Source of the DNA: Enterococcus_C asini_A
Lineage (GTDB): Bacteria; Bacillota; Bacilli; Lactobacillales; Enterococcaceae
Length of the DNA stretch: 64,000 nt
NCBI RefSeq assembly: GCF_031928785.1
Contig: NZ_JARQAL010000007.1
Direction: 5' to 3' (one strand)
Positions 26,266-33,394 of the stretch are shown here, one piece after another; positions within the stretch are counted from its first letter, which is position 1; each line of letters opens with the position of its first letter. Under the pieces are notes generated by a model. That model was given only the letters and a program-made list of their open reading frames with translations, had not been told where the DNA came from and did no database searches. The position numbers and the translations under genes were made by a program.

Positions 26266-27294
26266 TTAAGCTTCTAATTCACGAATTTCTTTCATCGCTT
26301 TTTCCATAATGTGAACTTCTTTCATCATTTTTAAGTAGGTCTTTTCATTTAAGGATTGAGGACCATCAGACCAAGCATTAGCAGGATCTGGGTGAATTTC
26401 CACAATCATGCCATCTGCACCAGCAGCTACACCAGCTCTAGCCATTGGTGGCACCAAATCCCAAATCCCTGTACCATGAGAAGGATCCACAATAATCGGG
26501 AAGTGACTCAGTTTTTTAATCAACGGCACGGCACTTAAATCAAAGGTATTACGAGTTGCTGTTTCATAAGTCCGGATGCCCCGTTCGATAAAGATGACTG
26601 GGGATTTGTCTTCTACGGCAATGTATTCAGCGGCATTTAGCCATTCATCGATGGTGCCGGCAATCCCTCGTTTTAAGCCAATGGGTTTGCCAGTTTTTCC
26701 TACAGCGGATAAAAGTTTATAATTTTGCATATTTCGAGCACCGATTTGCAAAATATCACTGTATTCGGCTACCACGTCAATATGTCCTTCATCCATAACT
26801 TCTGTGATGACTTTCATGCCAAATTCATCCGCAGCTTGGCGAATGTATTTTAGCCCTTCTTCTTCTAACCCTTGGAACGCATAAGGAGAGGTCCGAGGTT
26901 TAAAAGCGCCTCCTCGCAGGATTTCGGCACCCCCGGCTTTTGCCATGCGGGCGCACTCTCTGATTTGGTCTAAACCTTCAATGGAACAAGGACCCGCCAT
27001 GGTTACAAAATGACCGTCCCCAATTTTCACGCCATCCACATCTACCACCGTGTTTCCTGGGTGAAATTCTCGGGAACTAAGCTTGTAAGTGTTGGAAATC
27101 CGCACCGCTTTCTCCACTCCATCGTAACTGTAAAAGGACACATCTTGAATCATTCGCGTATCCCCTTTGACACCGATGACCACATGTTCACTACCGGTAT
27201 CAATATTGACATCTAGGCCTTCATTTTTAATTCGTTTTACTACTTTTTCAACTTCCGCTCTGGTAGCACCAGGTTTCATAATTACAATCATCAT
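26266..27294 (-). CDS. aroF: DAHP synthase, type I-beta with regulatory N-domain
   Basis: The enzyme condenses PEP and erythrose 4-phosphate, the first step of the shikimate pathway. The predicted 342-residue protein has an N-terminal ferredoxin-like domain (about 1-70, VIMKPGATRAEVEKVVKRI). The barrel follows, with GPCSIEG, GGAFKPRTSPYAFQG, QIGARNMQN, and C-terminal IVDPSHGTG and DGMIVEIHPDP. This domain order matches the Thermotoga-type enzyme, whose N-domain mediates Tyr/Phe inhibition. The ATG at 27294 has AGAGGA upstream. A second ATG three bases on is equally possible, and the reading frame is open further upstream without a ribosome site. Gene name by analogy. Confidence 0.93.
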   Translation of the reverse strand: MMIVIMKPGATRAEVEKVVKRIKNEGLDVNIDTGSEHVVIGVKGDTRMIQDVSFYSYDGVEKAVRISNTYKLSSREFHPGNTVVDVDGVKIGDGHFVTMAGPCSIEGLDQIRECARMAKAGGAEILRGGAFKPRTSPYAFQGLEEEGLKYIRQAADEFGMKVITEVMDEGHIDVVAEYSDILQIGARNMQNYKLLSAVGKTGKPIGLKRGIAGTIDEWLNAAEYIAVEDKSPVIFIERGIRTYETATRNTFDLSAVPLIKKLSHFPIIVDPSHGTGIWDLVPPMARAGVAAGADGMIVEIHPDPANAWSDGPQSLNEKTYLKMMKEVHIMEKAMKEIRELEA

Positions 27295-27316
27295 TATTCC
27301 TCTTTCCGTTTTTGTT

Positions 27317-28174
27317 TTATCGTTCAAATAGTGGTCGCACTGCCTTAAGTGGCATGGATTGTCCCGTCCATAACTCAAAGGCTGCGGCTCCCTGATACAA
27401 AAGCATGCCTAAACCATTGGCTGTTTTTAATCCTTTTTCTTGGGCGCAAGCTAAAAGCTTTGTTGTGGGCGGATTGTAGATTAAATCCACCACTGCCAAA
27501 TGTTCTGGCAACAGATCAGTTGATAAGGGTAGTGGATCATCATCCTTCATCCCTAAATTAGTAGCATTAATCAACAAACAACTTGCTGCTAAAGACTGAG
27601 TTAGTCTTTTTTCATCTGCCAGATGATAAAGCTCAATACTACAGTCCGTCTGTTGTGCAATCTTGTTAAGGTTTCCTCGAAGTTCTTCAAAGCTCGGCTT
27701 CATTCGATTAAAGACATTAATTTTTTTCACGCCGTCTAATGCTGCTTGAACAATGATGGCAGTAGCCGCTCCCCCACTTCCAAGAATCGTGATTTCTTTT
27801 CCCCGTGGATTGAGCTCAATGTCTCTTAAACTCCGCATAAAACCAATGCCGTCAGTATTGTGGCCAATTAGTCGCGTACCTTCTCTAACAATGGTATTGA
27901 CCGCATTACTTAAACGAGCTGCCTCAGACAATTCATCTAAATAAGGAATTACCTGGCGCTTATAGGGCATGGTCACATTGACACCAATCATTTGAAAGGT
28001 ACGAATCGCCTGAATGCTTGTGGCTAAATCTTTTTCGGCAATATCAAAAGCCAAATAAACGCCATCAATACCTAACGCTTGAAAAGCCTGCGTGTGCATT
28101 GCTGGGGAAATGCTGTGACGAGTAGGCAGTCCATAAAGTCCTGCCAAGCGGGTCTTCCCTGAAATTGTGGTCAT
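27317..28174 (-). CDS. aroE: Shikimate dehydrogenase
   Basis: AroE reduces 3-dehydroshikimate with NADPH. The predicted 285-residue protein has the substrate site YGLPTRHSISPAMHTQAF, the catalytic Lys in NVTMPYKRQVIPYLDEL, the NADP loop GSGGAATAIIVQA and the C-terminal YQGAAAFELWTG. The ATG at 28174 is preceded by AAGGAGGAG at ideal spacing. An upstream in-frame start at 28222 lies within the leader and lacks a ribosome site. It is the first structural gene of the aro operon, about 300 nt after the promoter. Confidence 0.95.
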   Translation of the reverse strand: MTTISGKTRLAGLYGLPTRHSISPAMHTQAFQALGIDGVYLAFDIAEKDLATSIQAIRTFQMIGVNVTMPYKRQVIPYLDELSEAARLSNAVNTIVREGTRLIGHNTDGIGFMRSLRDIELNPRGKEITILGSGGAATAIIVQAALDGVKKINVFNRMKPSFEELRGNLNKIAQQTDCSIELYHLADEKRLTQSLAASCLLINATNLGMKDDDPLPLSTDLLPEHLAVVDLIYNPPTTKLLACAQEKGLKTANGLGMLLYQGAAAFELWTGQSMPLKAVRPLFER

Positions 28175-28206
28175 GATTCTCCTCCTTACACTTGTCTTGC
28201 TCCATG

Positions 28207-28247
28207 AAAAAAGGGCATCCACCGCGAAATCTCTACAGTGAACACCC
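28207..28247 (-). terminator. Second leader terminator before aroE
   Basis: On the minus strand GGGTGTTCACTG (28236-28247) pairs over 12 bp, four of them G-U, with CGGTGGATGCCC (28213-28224). Six T's follow (plus A-run 28207-28212). It is the last hairpin before aroE. Its CGGTGG arm could alternatively pair with CCACCG in the upstream attenuator. Confidence 0.75.
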
Positions 28248-28270
28248 TAATGCTTTGAAGTAACAAAGCG

Positions 28271-28307
28271 TAAAAGAAAAGCCACTATAGAAGAAATCTA
28301 CGGTGGC
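28271..28307 (-). terminator. aro operon attenuator hairpin (D:E)
   Basis: On the minus strand GCCACCGTAGA pairs with TCTATAGTGGC (10 of 11 positions, plus 28297-28307 and 28281-28291), followed by TTTTCTTTTA. The 5' arm can instead pair with TCTATGATGGC in segment C of the leader. That gives an antiterminator alternative. Confidence 0.65.
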
Positions 28308-28334
28308 GAGTAAGTCAAGTCAAATTCCCTTAGC

Positions 28335-28384
28335 CATCATAGATACAAACCCATCTGTTTGTACCCATGTGTCATGAATACAAA
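28335..28384 (-). promoter_or_regulatory. aro leader switching segments A, B and C
   Basis: In RNA order: A TTTGTATTCATG (28373-28384), B CATGGGTACAAAC (28357-28369), C GTTTGTATCTATG plus ATGGC (28335-28350). A:B forms a 12-bp hairpin with a 3-nt loop. B:C can form 13 bp including two G-U pairs. C can also pair with the 5' arm of the attenuator. A lies one base past the leader peptide stop codon. Confidence 0.7.
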
Positions 28385-28385
28385 C

Positions 28386-28442
28386 TCATCTAAAATAGCT
28401 AAAGTAATACTTATTCAGTTGTGGTGATAGTGTTCTTGTCAT
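28386..28442 (-). CDS. aro operon leader peptide rich in Tyr/Phe codons
   Basis: The 18-codon ORF encodes MTRTLSPQLNKYYFSYFR. Five of its last seven sense codons are Tyr or Phe. A GGAG (28452-28455) lies 9 nt before the ATG, and a consensus promoter lies about 30 nt further upstream. The stop codon directly precedes switching segment A. The arrangement is that of a classical amino acid attenuator sensing charged tRNA-Tyr and tRNA-Phe. This is inference from layout, and the peptide itself needs no function. Confidence 0.75.
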   Translation of the reverse strand: MTRTLSPQLNKYYFSYFR

Positions 28443-28477
28443 AAAGAATCGCTCCAAACTGATGTAAGATTGTGTTT

Positions 28478-28506
28478 AGTATAGACCTTATCTTAAAGAC
28501 TGTCAA
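28478..28506 (-). promoter_or_regulatory. aro operon promoter
   Basis: On the minus strand a perfect TTGACA (28501-28506), a 17-nt spacer and TATACT (28478-28483). The start is expected near 28471, giving a leader of about 297 nt. The rest of the gap up to 28564 is A/T-rich and holds only a weak A/T hairpin (about 28517-28540) that may end the trpZ transcript. Confidence 0.85.
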
Positions 28507-28564
28507 CGATAATTGTAAAAATATTCATATTTTCAGAAATACTAGCAAAAAACCATCAATTCTT

Positions 28565-29329
28565 TTACAAGTCTTCTTCAAAGAATAGCAATAACTCACT
28601 TAAGCTTAAACGTTCTTTTTCAGCTTGATTTAAGTCTTTGGCAATTTTGCCTTTTTTCATTAAGATTAAACGATTGCCATAATGCAAGGCATCTTCCATA
28701 TGATGAGTAATCATCAAACAAGTCAAGTTGTCTTCTGTCACCAATTGATTAGTTAAAGCCATCAAATTTTTTGAAGTCTTAGGGTCTAAAGCTGCCGTGT
28801 GTTCATCTAATAACAATAATTCTGGAGCAGTCAAAGTAGCCATTAATAAACTCAGGGCCTGTCGTTGTCCCCCAGATAAATTGCCACAAGGAGTGTCCAA
28901 ATGTTGTTCTAACCCATTTCCGATTTGGGCACAAAGCTTTTGGTAACGAGGCAAGTTGTCTTTTAGTTTTCGAGGAATTAAGGTTCGGCGCTGTCCTCTT
29001 TTTTCAGCCAGCAATAAATTTTCAGCAATGGTCATTCGAGGGGCTGTCCCCATTTTTGGGTCTTGAAAAACCCGAGCAATATACTTGGCTCGATCTTCTT
29101 CCGCTTTACGAGTGACATCTTTTTGATTGATTTTAATCTTGCCAGAAGTTAAAGGCAGTGTGCCCGCAATCGTATTAAACAGCGTGCTCTTTCCAGCGCC
29201 ATTGCCACCAACTACTGTGACAAATTCTCCAGGTTGAATGGTCAAATTCAAATGATCCAAGAGCAGCCGTTCTTCGTCCATTCCATTTTTCACAGTCTTC
29301 ACGGCTTGTTCCATTATTAGTCGACTCAT
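28565..29329 (-). CDS. trpZ: ABC transporter ATP-binding protein (TrpZ-type)
   Basis: The 254-residue ATPase has Walker A GGNGAGKST (about 40-48), Q-loop VFQDPKMG, signature LSGGQ, Walker B LLLLDEHTAALDP and the switch His of MITHHME. Walker B reads DEH, as in this YcjV-like branch. It energises the permease TrpY, whose gene overlaps it by 4 nt. The operon is led by a Trp-codon leader peptide, which supports tryptophan or a related aromatic compound as substrate. Confidence 0.85.
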   Translation of the reverse strand: MSRLIMEQAVKTVKNGMDEERLLLDHLNLTIQPGEFVTVVGGNGAGKSTLFNTIAGTLPLTSGKIKINQKDVTRKAEEDRAKYIARVFQDPKMGTAPRMTIAENLLLAEKRGQRRTLIPRKLKDNLPRYQKLCAQIGNGLEQHLDTPCGNLSGGQRQALSLLMATLTAPELLLLDEHTAALDPKTSKNLMALTNQLVTEDNLTCLMITHHMEDALHYGNRLILMKKGKIAKDLNQAEKERLSLSELLLFFEEDL

Positions 29330-30216
29330 AGCTGCCCCTCCTTTTCAAAGCCGGTTTTTAAATGCAAGGCAGCTTTCAACTGAGGTACCATTAAGCACAA
29401 AGCTAAAATACCAGAAGAGATGATTTTCAAGTAAGTGGTATCAAAGCCGAGATAAATAATGAAGAAAATAATCAATTGGTAAATGATGCTACCGATGACA
29501 ATGGCTACCAGTCGTTCCGCAAAACCCAGCTCACCAAATAAAACTTCCCCAATGATAATCGCCGCTAACCCGATGACAATGACTCCGATTCCTTTGGAGA
29601 CATCTGCATACCCATCATTTTGGGAAATCAAAGCGCCAGACAAGCCAATTACCCCATTTGATAAGGTCAAACCAAGTATTTTCATTCGATCAGTTTTAAT
29701 GCCTAATGAGCGGGCCATGGTTTCATTGTCCCCGGTAGCGATATAAGCTTGTCCTAAGTCGGTATTAAAAAAGAATAACAATAGACCGATGACAATGATT
29801 ACCATTAAAGCACCTAATAAAAGAATGTCGAAGTAATCGGGTAAATTGAGACTACCAAAGAAATCTTGAATTTTAGGATATTGATGCCCTAATCCTTTGT
29901 TAGGACTTTGCATCACAAATAAAATTACCGAATTTAGCCCAGACATTACCAATATTCCTGCTAAAATCACAGGAATTTTACCTTTTGTGTATAAAATTCC
30001 CGTCACAAAACCGGCAGCCATCCCCGCTAAAATTGCCAGTAATGTAGCCAAAACCGGAGGCATTCCTTGAGTAATGGCCACCACACAAACAGCTCCTCCT
30101 AATGGAAAGGTTCCTTCTGTGGTCATATCTGGAAAATTCAAAATGCGATAGGTCATAAAGATGCCAATGGCTAGTAAGGACCACAAAAGCCCTTGACCAA
30201 TCGTTGAAACAATCAT
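29326..30216 (-). CDS. trpY: ABC transporter permease (TrpY-type)
   Basis: The 296-residue permease has about eight hydrophobic segments of the branched-chain/sugar permease class (BPD_transp_2). The family segment LGIKTDRMKILGLTLSNGVIGLSGALISQNDGYADVS is present at about 170-206. It lies between the binding protein and ATPase genes (18-nt gap and 4-nt overlap). Function is assigned by operon context with the Trp leader. Confidence 0.85.
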   Translation of the reverse strand: MIVSTIGQGLLWSLLAIGIFMTYRILNFPDMTTEGTFPLGGAVCVVAITQGMPPVLATLLAILAGMAAGFVTGILYTKGKIPVILAGILVMSGLNSVILFVMQSPNKGLGHQYPKIQDFFGSLNLPDYFDILLLGALMVIIVIGLLLFFFNTDLGQAYIATGDNETMARSLGIKTDRMKILGLTLSNGVIGLSGALISQNDGYADVSKGIGVIVIGLAAIIIGEVLFGELGFAERLVAIVIGSIIYQLIIFFIIYLGFDTTYLKIISSGILALCLMVPQLKAALHLKTGFEKEGQL

Positions 30217-30234
30217 CTGTTTTGCCCCTTTCTG

Positions 30235-31257
30235 CTATTTCTCGATGAAACGAATCTCTTGATTATCAAAATTACTAAGGTCAATATTGAATTTTTCTGC
30301 TTGGACTTTGTTAATAATGGTTTCCCCTTTAGAGAATGTATAAATTGGTGTAGTAGCAGGATCACTTTCTCCTTTGGCAATTTTGGCTGCCATAATCCCG
30401 GTTTGAACCCCTAGTTCTTTTTGACTAATCCCAACAGTTGCCAAACCGCCTTGTTCCACCATGGTTTCCACTGAAGGAAAGATGGGCAAGTTTTGCTTCG
30501 TAGCTTCTTGATTGACGGTTTCCATAGCATTGGCAATGGTGTTGTCCAAAGGAATAAAGACAAAATCCACTTCTCCGGCTAACACTTGTACCGTTTGGGC
30601 TACTTCATTAGTGGAAGCCACTGGTTTTTCGACAACTTCAAGGCCTAGGGCTTCCGCTTTTTTACGAGCTTTTGCTACTTGAAATTTAGAGTTCATTTCA
30701 GAAGAAGAATACAACATTCCAACTTTTTTAGCGTCTGGGAAGAGGTCTTTTGCCAATTGGATGATTTCAGCTACCGGTGGTTGATCGGAAACTCCGGTAA
30801 TATTAGCGCCGGGCTTTTCATTGGAAGCTACTAAACCAGCCCCTTTTGGATCAGTAATCGCCCCTAACACGATGGGAATGTCTTTATTCTTCACGTTATT
30901 ATCTAAGGCTTGGGCCGCTGGTGTAGCGATTCCTACTAGTACTTCTGCTTTGTCTTGTACCAATTGTTGGCTCATGGTGTTTAACTTACTTTGATCTCCT
31001 TGACCGTTTTGAAAGAGCAGTTCTAAATTTTCTCCTTCTTTTAGTCCTTCTTTGGCTAGCCCTTCTTGAATGCCCTCATAGATTTGATCCAGTGCAGGAT
31101 GGCTAACTAGTTGTAAAACTCCAATCCTATGGGTCTCCTTTTCACTGCTTGAAGTAGTTGTCTTTTTTTCATCTTTCTGGGTTCCTTGAAAAATTCCATA
31201 GCCCACTAAGCCAATCACCAATACTGCCACTGTTACGAATAGTCCTTTGTTTTTCAT
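30235..31257 (-). CDS. trpX: ABC transporter substrate-binding protein (TrpX-type)
   Basis: The 340-residue protein has an N-terminal hydrophobic segment (about 7-23) without a lipobox cysteine, so it is probably a membrane-anchored rather than lipidated binding protein. A Ser/Thr/Lys linker follows, then an ABC_sub_bind domain (IGVLQLVSHPALDQIYEGIQEGL, GITGVSD-type segments). ATG at 31257 is chosen from GTGAGGG 8-10 nt upstream. ATGs at 31263 and 31290 are less well placed. It is the first structural gene behind a Trp leader peptide and attenuator. Confidence 0.87.
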   Translation of the reverse strand: MKNKGLFVTVAVLVIGLVGYGIFQGTQKDEKKTTTSSSEKETHRIGVLQLVSHPALDQIYEGIQEGLAKEGLKEGENLELLFQNGQGDQSKLNTMSQQLVQDKAEVLVGIATPAAQALDNNVKNKDIPIVLGAITDPKGAGLVASNEKPGANITGVSDQPPVAEIIQLAKDLFPDAKKVGMLYSSSEMNSKFQVAKARKKAEALGLEVVEKPVASTNEVAQTVQVLAGEVDFVFIPLDNTIANAMETVNQEATKQNLPIFPSVETMVEQGGLATVGISQKELGVQTGIMAAKIAKGESDPATTPIYTFSKGETIINKVQAEKFNIDLSNFDNQEIRFIEK

Positions 31258-31321
31258 AATCATTTCCCTCACTTTGTCATTTTTTGTCATTACTCCTTCT
31301 AACTTGATCGATTTTAGGTAT

Positions 31322-31354
31322 AAAAAAAGACCCCATAGAATGCTCTATGCGGTC
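31322..31354 (-). terminator. trpX attenuator terminator (D:E)
   Basis: On the minus strand GACCGCATAGA (31344-31354) pairs with TCTATGGGGTC (31329-31339), with one internal mismatch, followed by seven T's (31322-31328). Its 5' arm GCATAGA can instead pair with TCTATGC in leader segment C. Confidence 0.85.
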
Positions 31355-31371
31355 GAAAAGTTTATGTCCGG

Positions 31372-31439
31372 CATAGATACAAGTTTTAGAAGGATACTCT
31401 AAAAAGTTGTATCTATGGAAGTATGTCCCATCAATACAA
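31372..31439 (-). promoter_or_regulatory. trpX leader switching segments A, B and C
   Basis: In RNA order: A TTGTATTGATGG (31428-31439), B CCATAGATACAA (31407-31418), C TTGTATCTATG (31373-31382 region). A:B forms a 12-bp hairpin with a 9-nt loop. B:C is a perfect 11-bp alternative. C also pairs with the terminator 5' arm. The three pairings exclude each other. Confidence 0.8.
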
Positions 31440-31490
31440 CTAACTACGCCAATTACGCCATGCTTGAAATTGTCTGCTTGTTGTGTTCAT
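31440..31490 (-). CDS. trpX leader peptide with two Trp codons
   Basis: The 16-codon ORF encodes MNTTSRQFQAWRNWRS. AAGGAG (31499-31504) lies 8 nt before the ATG. The Trp codons are 9 nt apart near the end. The TAG at 31440-31442 abuts switching segment A, so a ribosome at the stop would block A, while one stalled on Trp would leave A free. This fits Trp-dependent transcription attenuation. Confidence 0.85.
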   Translation of the reverse strand: MNTTSRQFQAWRNWRS

Positions 31491-31519
31491 GATGGTCACT
31501 CCTTTTTTATGATGAATTC

Positions 31520-31548
31520 AGAATACTCTATCTTTCTTAGCCCGTCAA
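31520..31548 (-). promoter_or_regulatory. trpXYZ promoter
   Basis: On the minus strand TTGACG (31543-31548), a 17-nt spacer and TATTCT (31520-31525). The start is expected near 31513, just ahead of the leader peptide ribosome site. Confidence 0.8.
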
Positions 31549-31579
31549 CACTTTTCTTTGTTTTGCATAAAAATCCAAA

Positions 31580-32152
31580 CTAGTTGCCGATGGTTTTAAT
31601 ATTCCACATGGACAACCGATTCAATTCAGGAATCAATGTACTATCCAAATCATCGAGTTCACTAAGCTCGATCCGGTTCTTTTCTTCTCCTTCTTCAAAA
31701 AAGAGAAAAGTCACTTTGGTAGGATCGATATTGTATTTCTCACCGATGTTCACAGTGTTGTAAACCAATGGATAATAATAAAAGTCTCGATTTAACTCGT
31801 CACTTTTAGCGGTTAAAATACAATCCGCTGCTGCTCGCTCTGTACCATGAGGCGGTGCAAACATCACCGAAACTGCCTTTTTATTTTCAATAAATTTATC
31901 TTCCGTCCCATAGGAAATCGTTTTTAATCGGTCGGTGGCAAGGTCAGCAAAGACAATTTCCTCGTACTCAGACTCTCGAATATGACCTTGAGCAGTCACC
32001 ATGGATACAGAAAACAACGCGATTGCTAAGACAATCCCCACAAAGGTTAAAATTCCTCGGCGCTGATTTTTATTAAACCAATTCTCTAAATCTTGTAAAA
32101 TCTCTTGGGCTCCTTGACGTAGCACGTGAAACCATTGTTGAATCCTTTCCAT
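31580..32152 (-). CDS. Membrane-anchored protein, possibly thioredoxin-like
   Basis: The 190-residue protein has a cytoplasmic N-terminus (1-32), one membrane helix (about 34-55) and an external domain of about 130 residues. That domain (AVSVMFAPPHGTERAAADCIL, then YYYPLVYNTVNIGEKYNIDPTKVTFLFFEEG) has the strand-helix rhythm of a thioredoxin-like fold. It has only one cysteine, so disulfide chemistry is unlikely. The function is not recognised. It has its own promoter and stands alone. Confidence 0.65.
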   Translation of the reverse strand: MERIQQWFHVLRQGAQEILQDLENWFNKNQRRGILTFVGIVLAIALFSVSMVTAQGHIRESEYEEIVFADLATDRLKTISYGTEDKFIENKKAVSVMFAPPHGTERAAADCILTAKSDELNRDFYYYPLVYNTVNIGEKYNIDPTKVTFLFFEEGEEKNRIELSELDDLDSTLIPELNRLSMWNIKTIGN

Positions 32153-32190
32153 GAAAATTCTCCTAGTCTATTTTCTTTGTCGCTTTTTTC

Positions 32191-32219
32191 ATACTAGCAT
32201 GTTGCCAAAATTCAAGCAA
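32191..32219 (-). promoter_or_regulatory. Promoter of the membrane-anchored protein gene
   Basis: On the minus strand TTGCTT (32214-32219), a 17-nt spacer and TAGTAT (32191-32196). It lies about 40 nt before the ATG. Confidence 0.6.
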
Positions 32220-32268
32220 GCGCCTCTGGAAAATCTTCTCAAAAGAGTCAAATTTCTATTTTGAATCA

Positions 32269-32949
32269 TCAGCTAATTCCAGACTGTAAGTCGCTGATAA
32301 GCTGACTCTCAATTCCTTTTTGGGCTAAGTAATTTTTAGTAGTCAGTCCAATGGCAAAATATAAAAAGTCTGGGGCTAATGTTTCACCTAAGCTTAAAAA
32401 ACGTTTTGCAGAAGAGGGACTAGTCAAATAAACCCCTACTACAGCTTGGTCTTGAAGTAATTTTTTACACTGTTCAAGGCCTGATTTATCTGGCAAATTC
32501 AAATAAGTAGTGGCACTGGTCACATGAGCCACTTTTCCCAACTGAGTTTCTATGTAGTCATTGGCAAGTTGGCTTTTAGGATAGAAAAGGTTTCCGGGAT
32601 TAGGATTAGCCTTTGCAAATGCCGCCACAAAGTCTTTTTTTGTCTCTTTAGGACTAATAAAAGCCACCTGTCGCCCCAATTTCTCCACCACTTGTGCGGT
32701 TTTTTTGCCGATGGTGGCAATGTTACAGGAATTGCTCATAAGAGGTAGAATTTGCGCTACCGGTGCTTGACTCGTAAACAATAGCCAGTTTGTGGCTTCA
32801 ATATTTTTTTTAGTCTCTTCCTCTAAAGGTAAATATTTTAATGTAAGCAGTGGGCATACTACCGTAGCAAAGCCCGCTTGACTAAAAGTTTGGGCATCAG
32901 CTTCATTTAATCCTGCCTGTCGCGTTAATAAAATTACCGGTTTAGTCAT
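32269..32949 (-). CDS. hemD: Uroporphyrinogen-III synthase
   Basis: The 226-residue protein has the HemD layout with weak conservation: ILLTRQAGLNEADAQTF at the start, NWLLFTSQAPVAQILPL, IGKKTAQVVEKLG, and near the end VYLTSPSSAKRFLSL and FAIGLTTKNYLAQKG. It cyclises hydroxymethylbilane with D-ring inversion. The ATG at 32949 has AGGTG upstream and overlaps the sirC stop by 8 nt. It is the last gene of the siroheme operon. Assignment rests on both motifs and context. Confidence 0.85.
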   Translation of the reverse strand: MTKPVILLTRQAGLNEADAQTFSQAGFATVVCPLLTLKYLPLEEETKKNIEATNWLLFTSQAPVAQILPLMSNSCNIATIGKKTAQVVEKLGRQVAFISPKETKKDFVAAFAKANPNPGNLFYPKSQLANDYIETQLGKVAHVTSATTYLNLPDKSGLEQCKKLLQDQAVVGVYLTSPSSAKRFLSLGETLAPDFLYFAIGLTTKNYLAQKGIESQLISDLQSGIS

Positions 32950-33394
32950 GGCTTTCACCTGCCAACCAGCTCGCCAAAGCATCTTTTGCCGCTTTGGTTT
33001 TTTTCGGATCGTGATCAGAGTTAGATACCGTATAGGTGAAATTGTCTTTTTGCAGGACACCTGGCGAATAAAAATTACTGTTGGTTTTACAAGTTGTGTC
33101 ATTGACCCACTGATTTGCCTTGGTATCTTTAAGGACTTGTGCGTTTACTTCCGGTTGATTACTACAAATAAAGACGAAATCAAAACCCGCCACATCCCCT
33201 TTTTCATAAGGGCGAGGCAAGTAAGTGATTTTTTCAGCCAAAGCCAAATCGCTTATTTGTCGGCTAGCCACTGGAGCAATTACCGTTGCAGTCCCACCAC
33301 CAGCTAAAATACTCAGAACTTTTCTGGTTGCAATCTTACCAGCACCAACTACAACAATTTTTTTTTTGCTGATGTCGATTAGGACTGGATACAT
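32942..33394 (-). CDS. sirC: Precorrin-2 dehydrogenase
   Basis: SirC oxidises precorrin-2 to sirohydrochlorin with NAD+. The 150-residue protein has the Rossmann motif VVVGAGKIATRKV (14-26), the FVFICSNQPEVN segment and WVNDTTCKTNSNFYSPG. It is the short dehydrogenase-only form (SirC/YlnF-like), without the CysG methyltransferase or chelatase. Its start overlaps the sirB stop by 16 nt. Confidence 0.9.
   Translation of the reverse strand: MYPVLIDISKKKIVVVGAGKIATRKVLSILAGGGTATVIAPVASRQISDLALAEKITYLPRPYEKGDVAGFDFVFICSNQPEVNAQVLKDTKANQWVNDTTCKTNSNFYSPGVLQKDNFTYTVSNSDHDPKKTKAAKDALASWLAGESHD

Noticed and set aside
28207..28270. T-box riboswitch in the aro leader
   Set aside because: TTAGGGTG before the last terminator recalls a T-box, but the conserved TGGNACCGCG core is missing, as are the specifier stem and AGTA bulge. 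The leader peptide model explains more.
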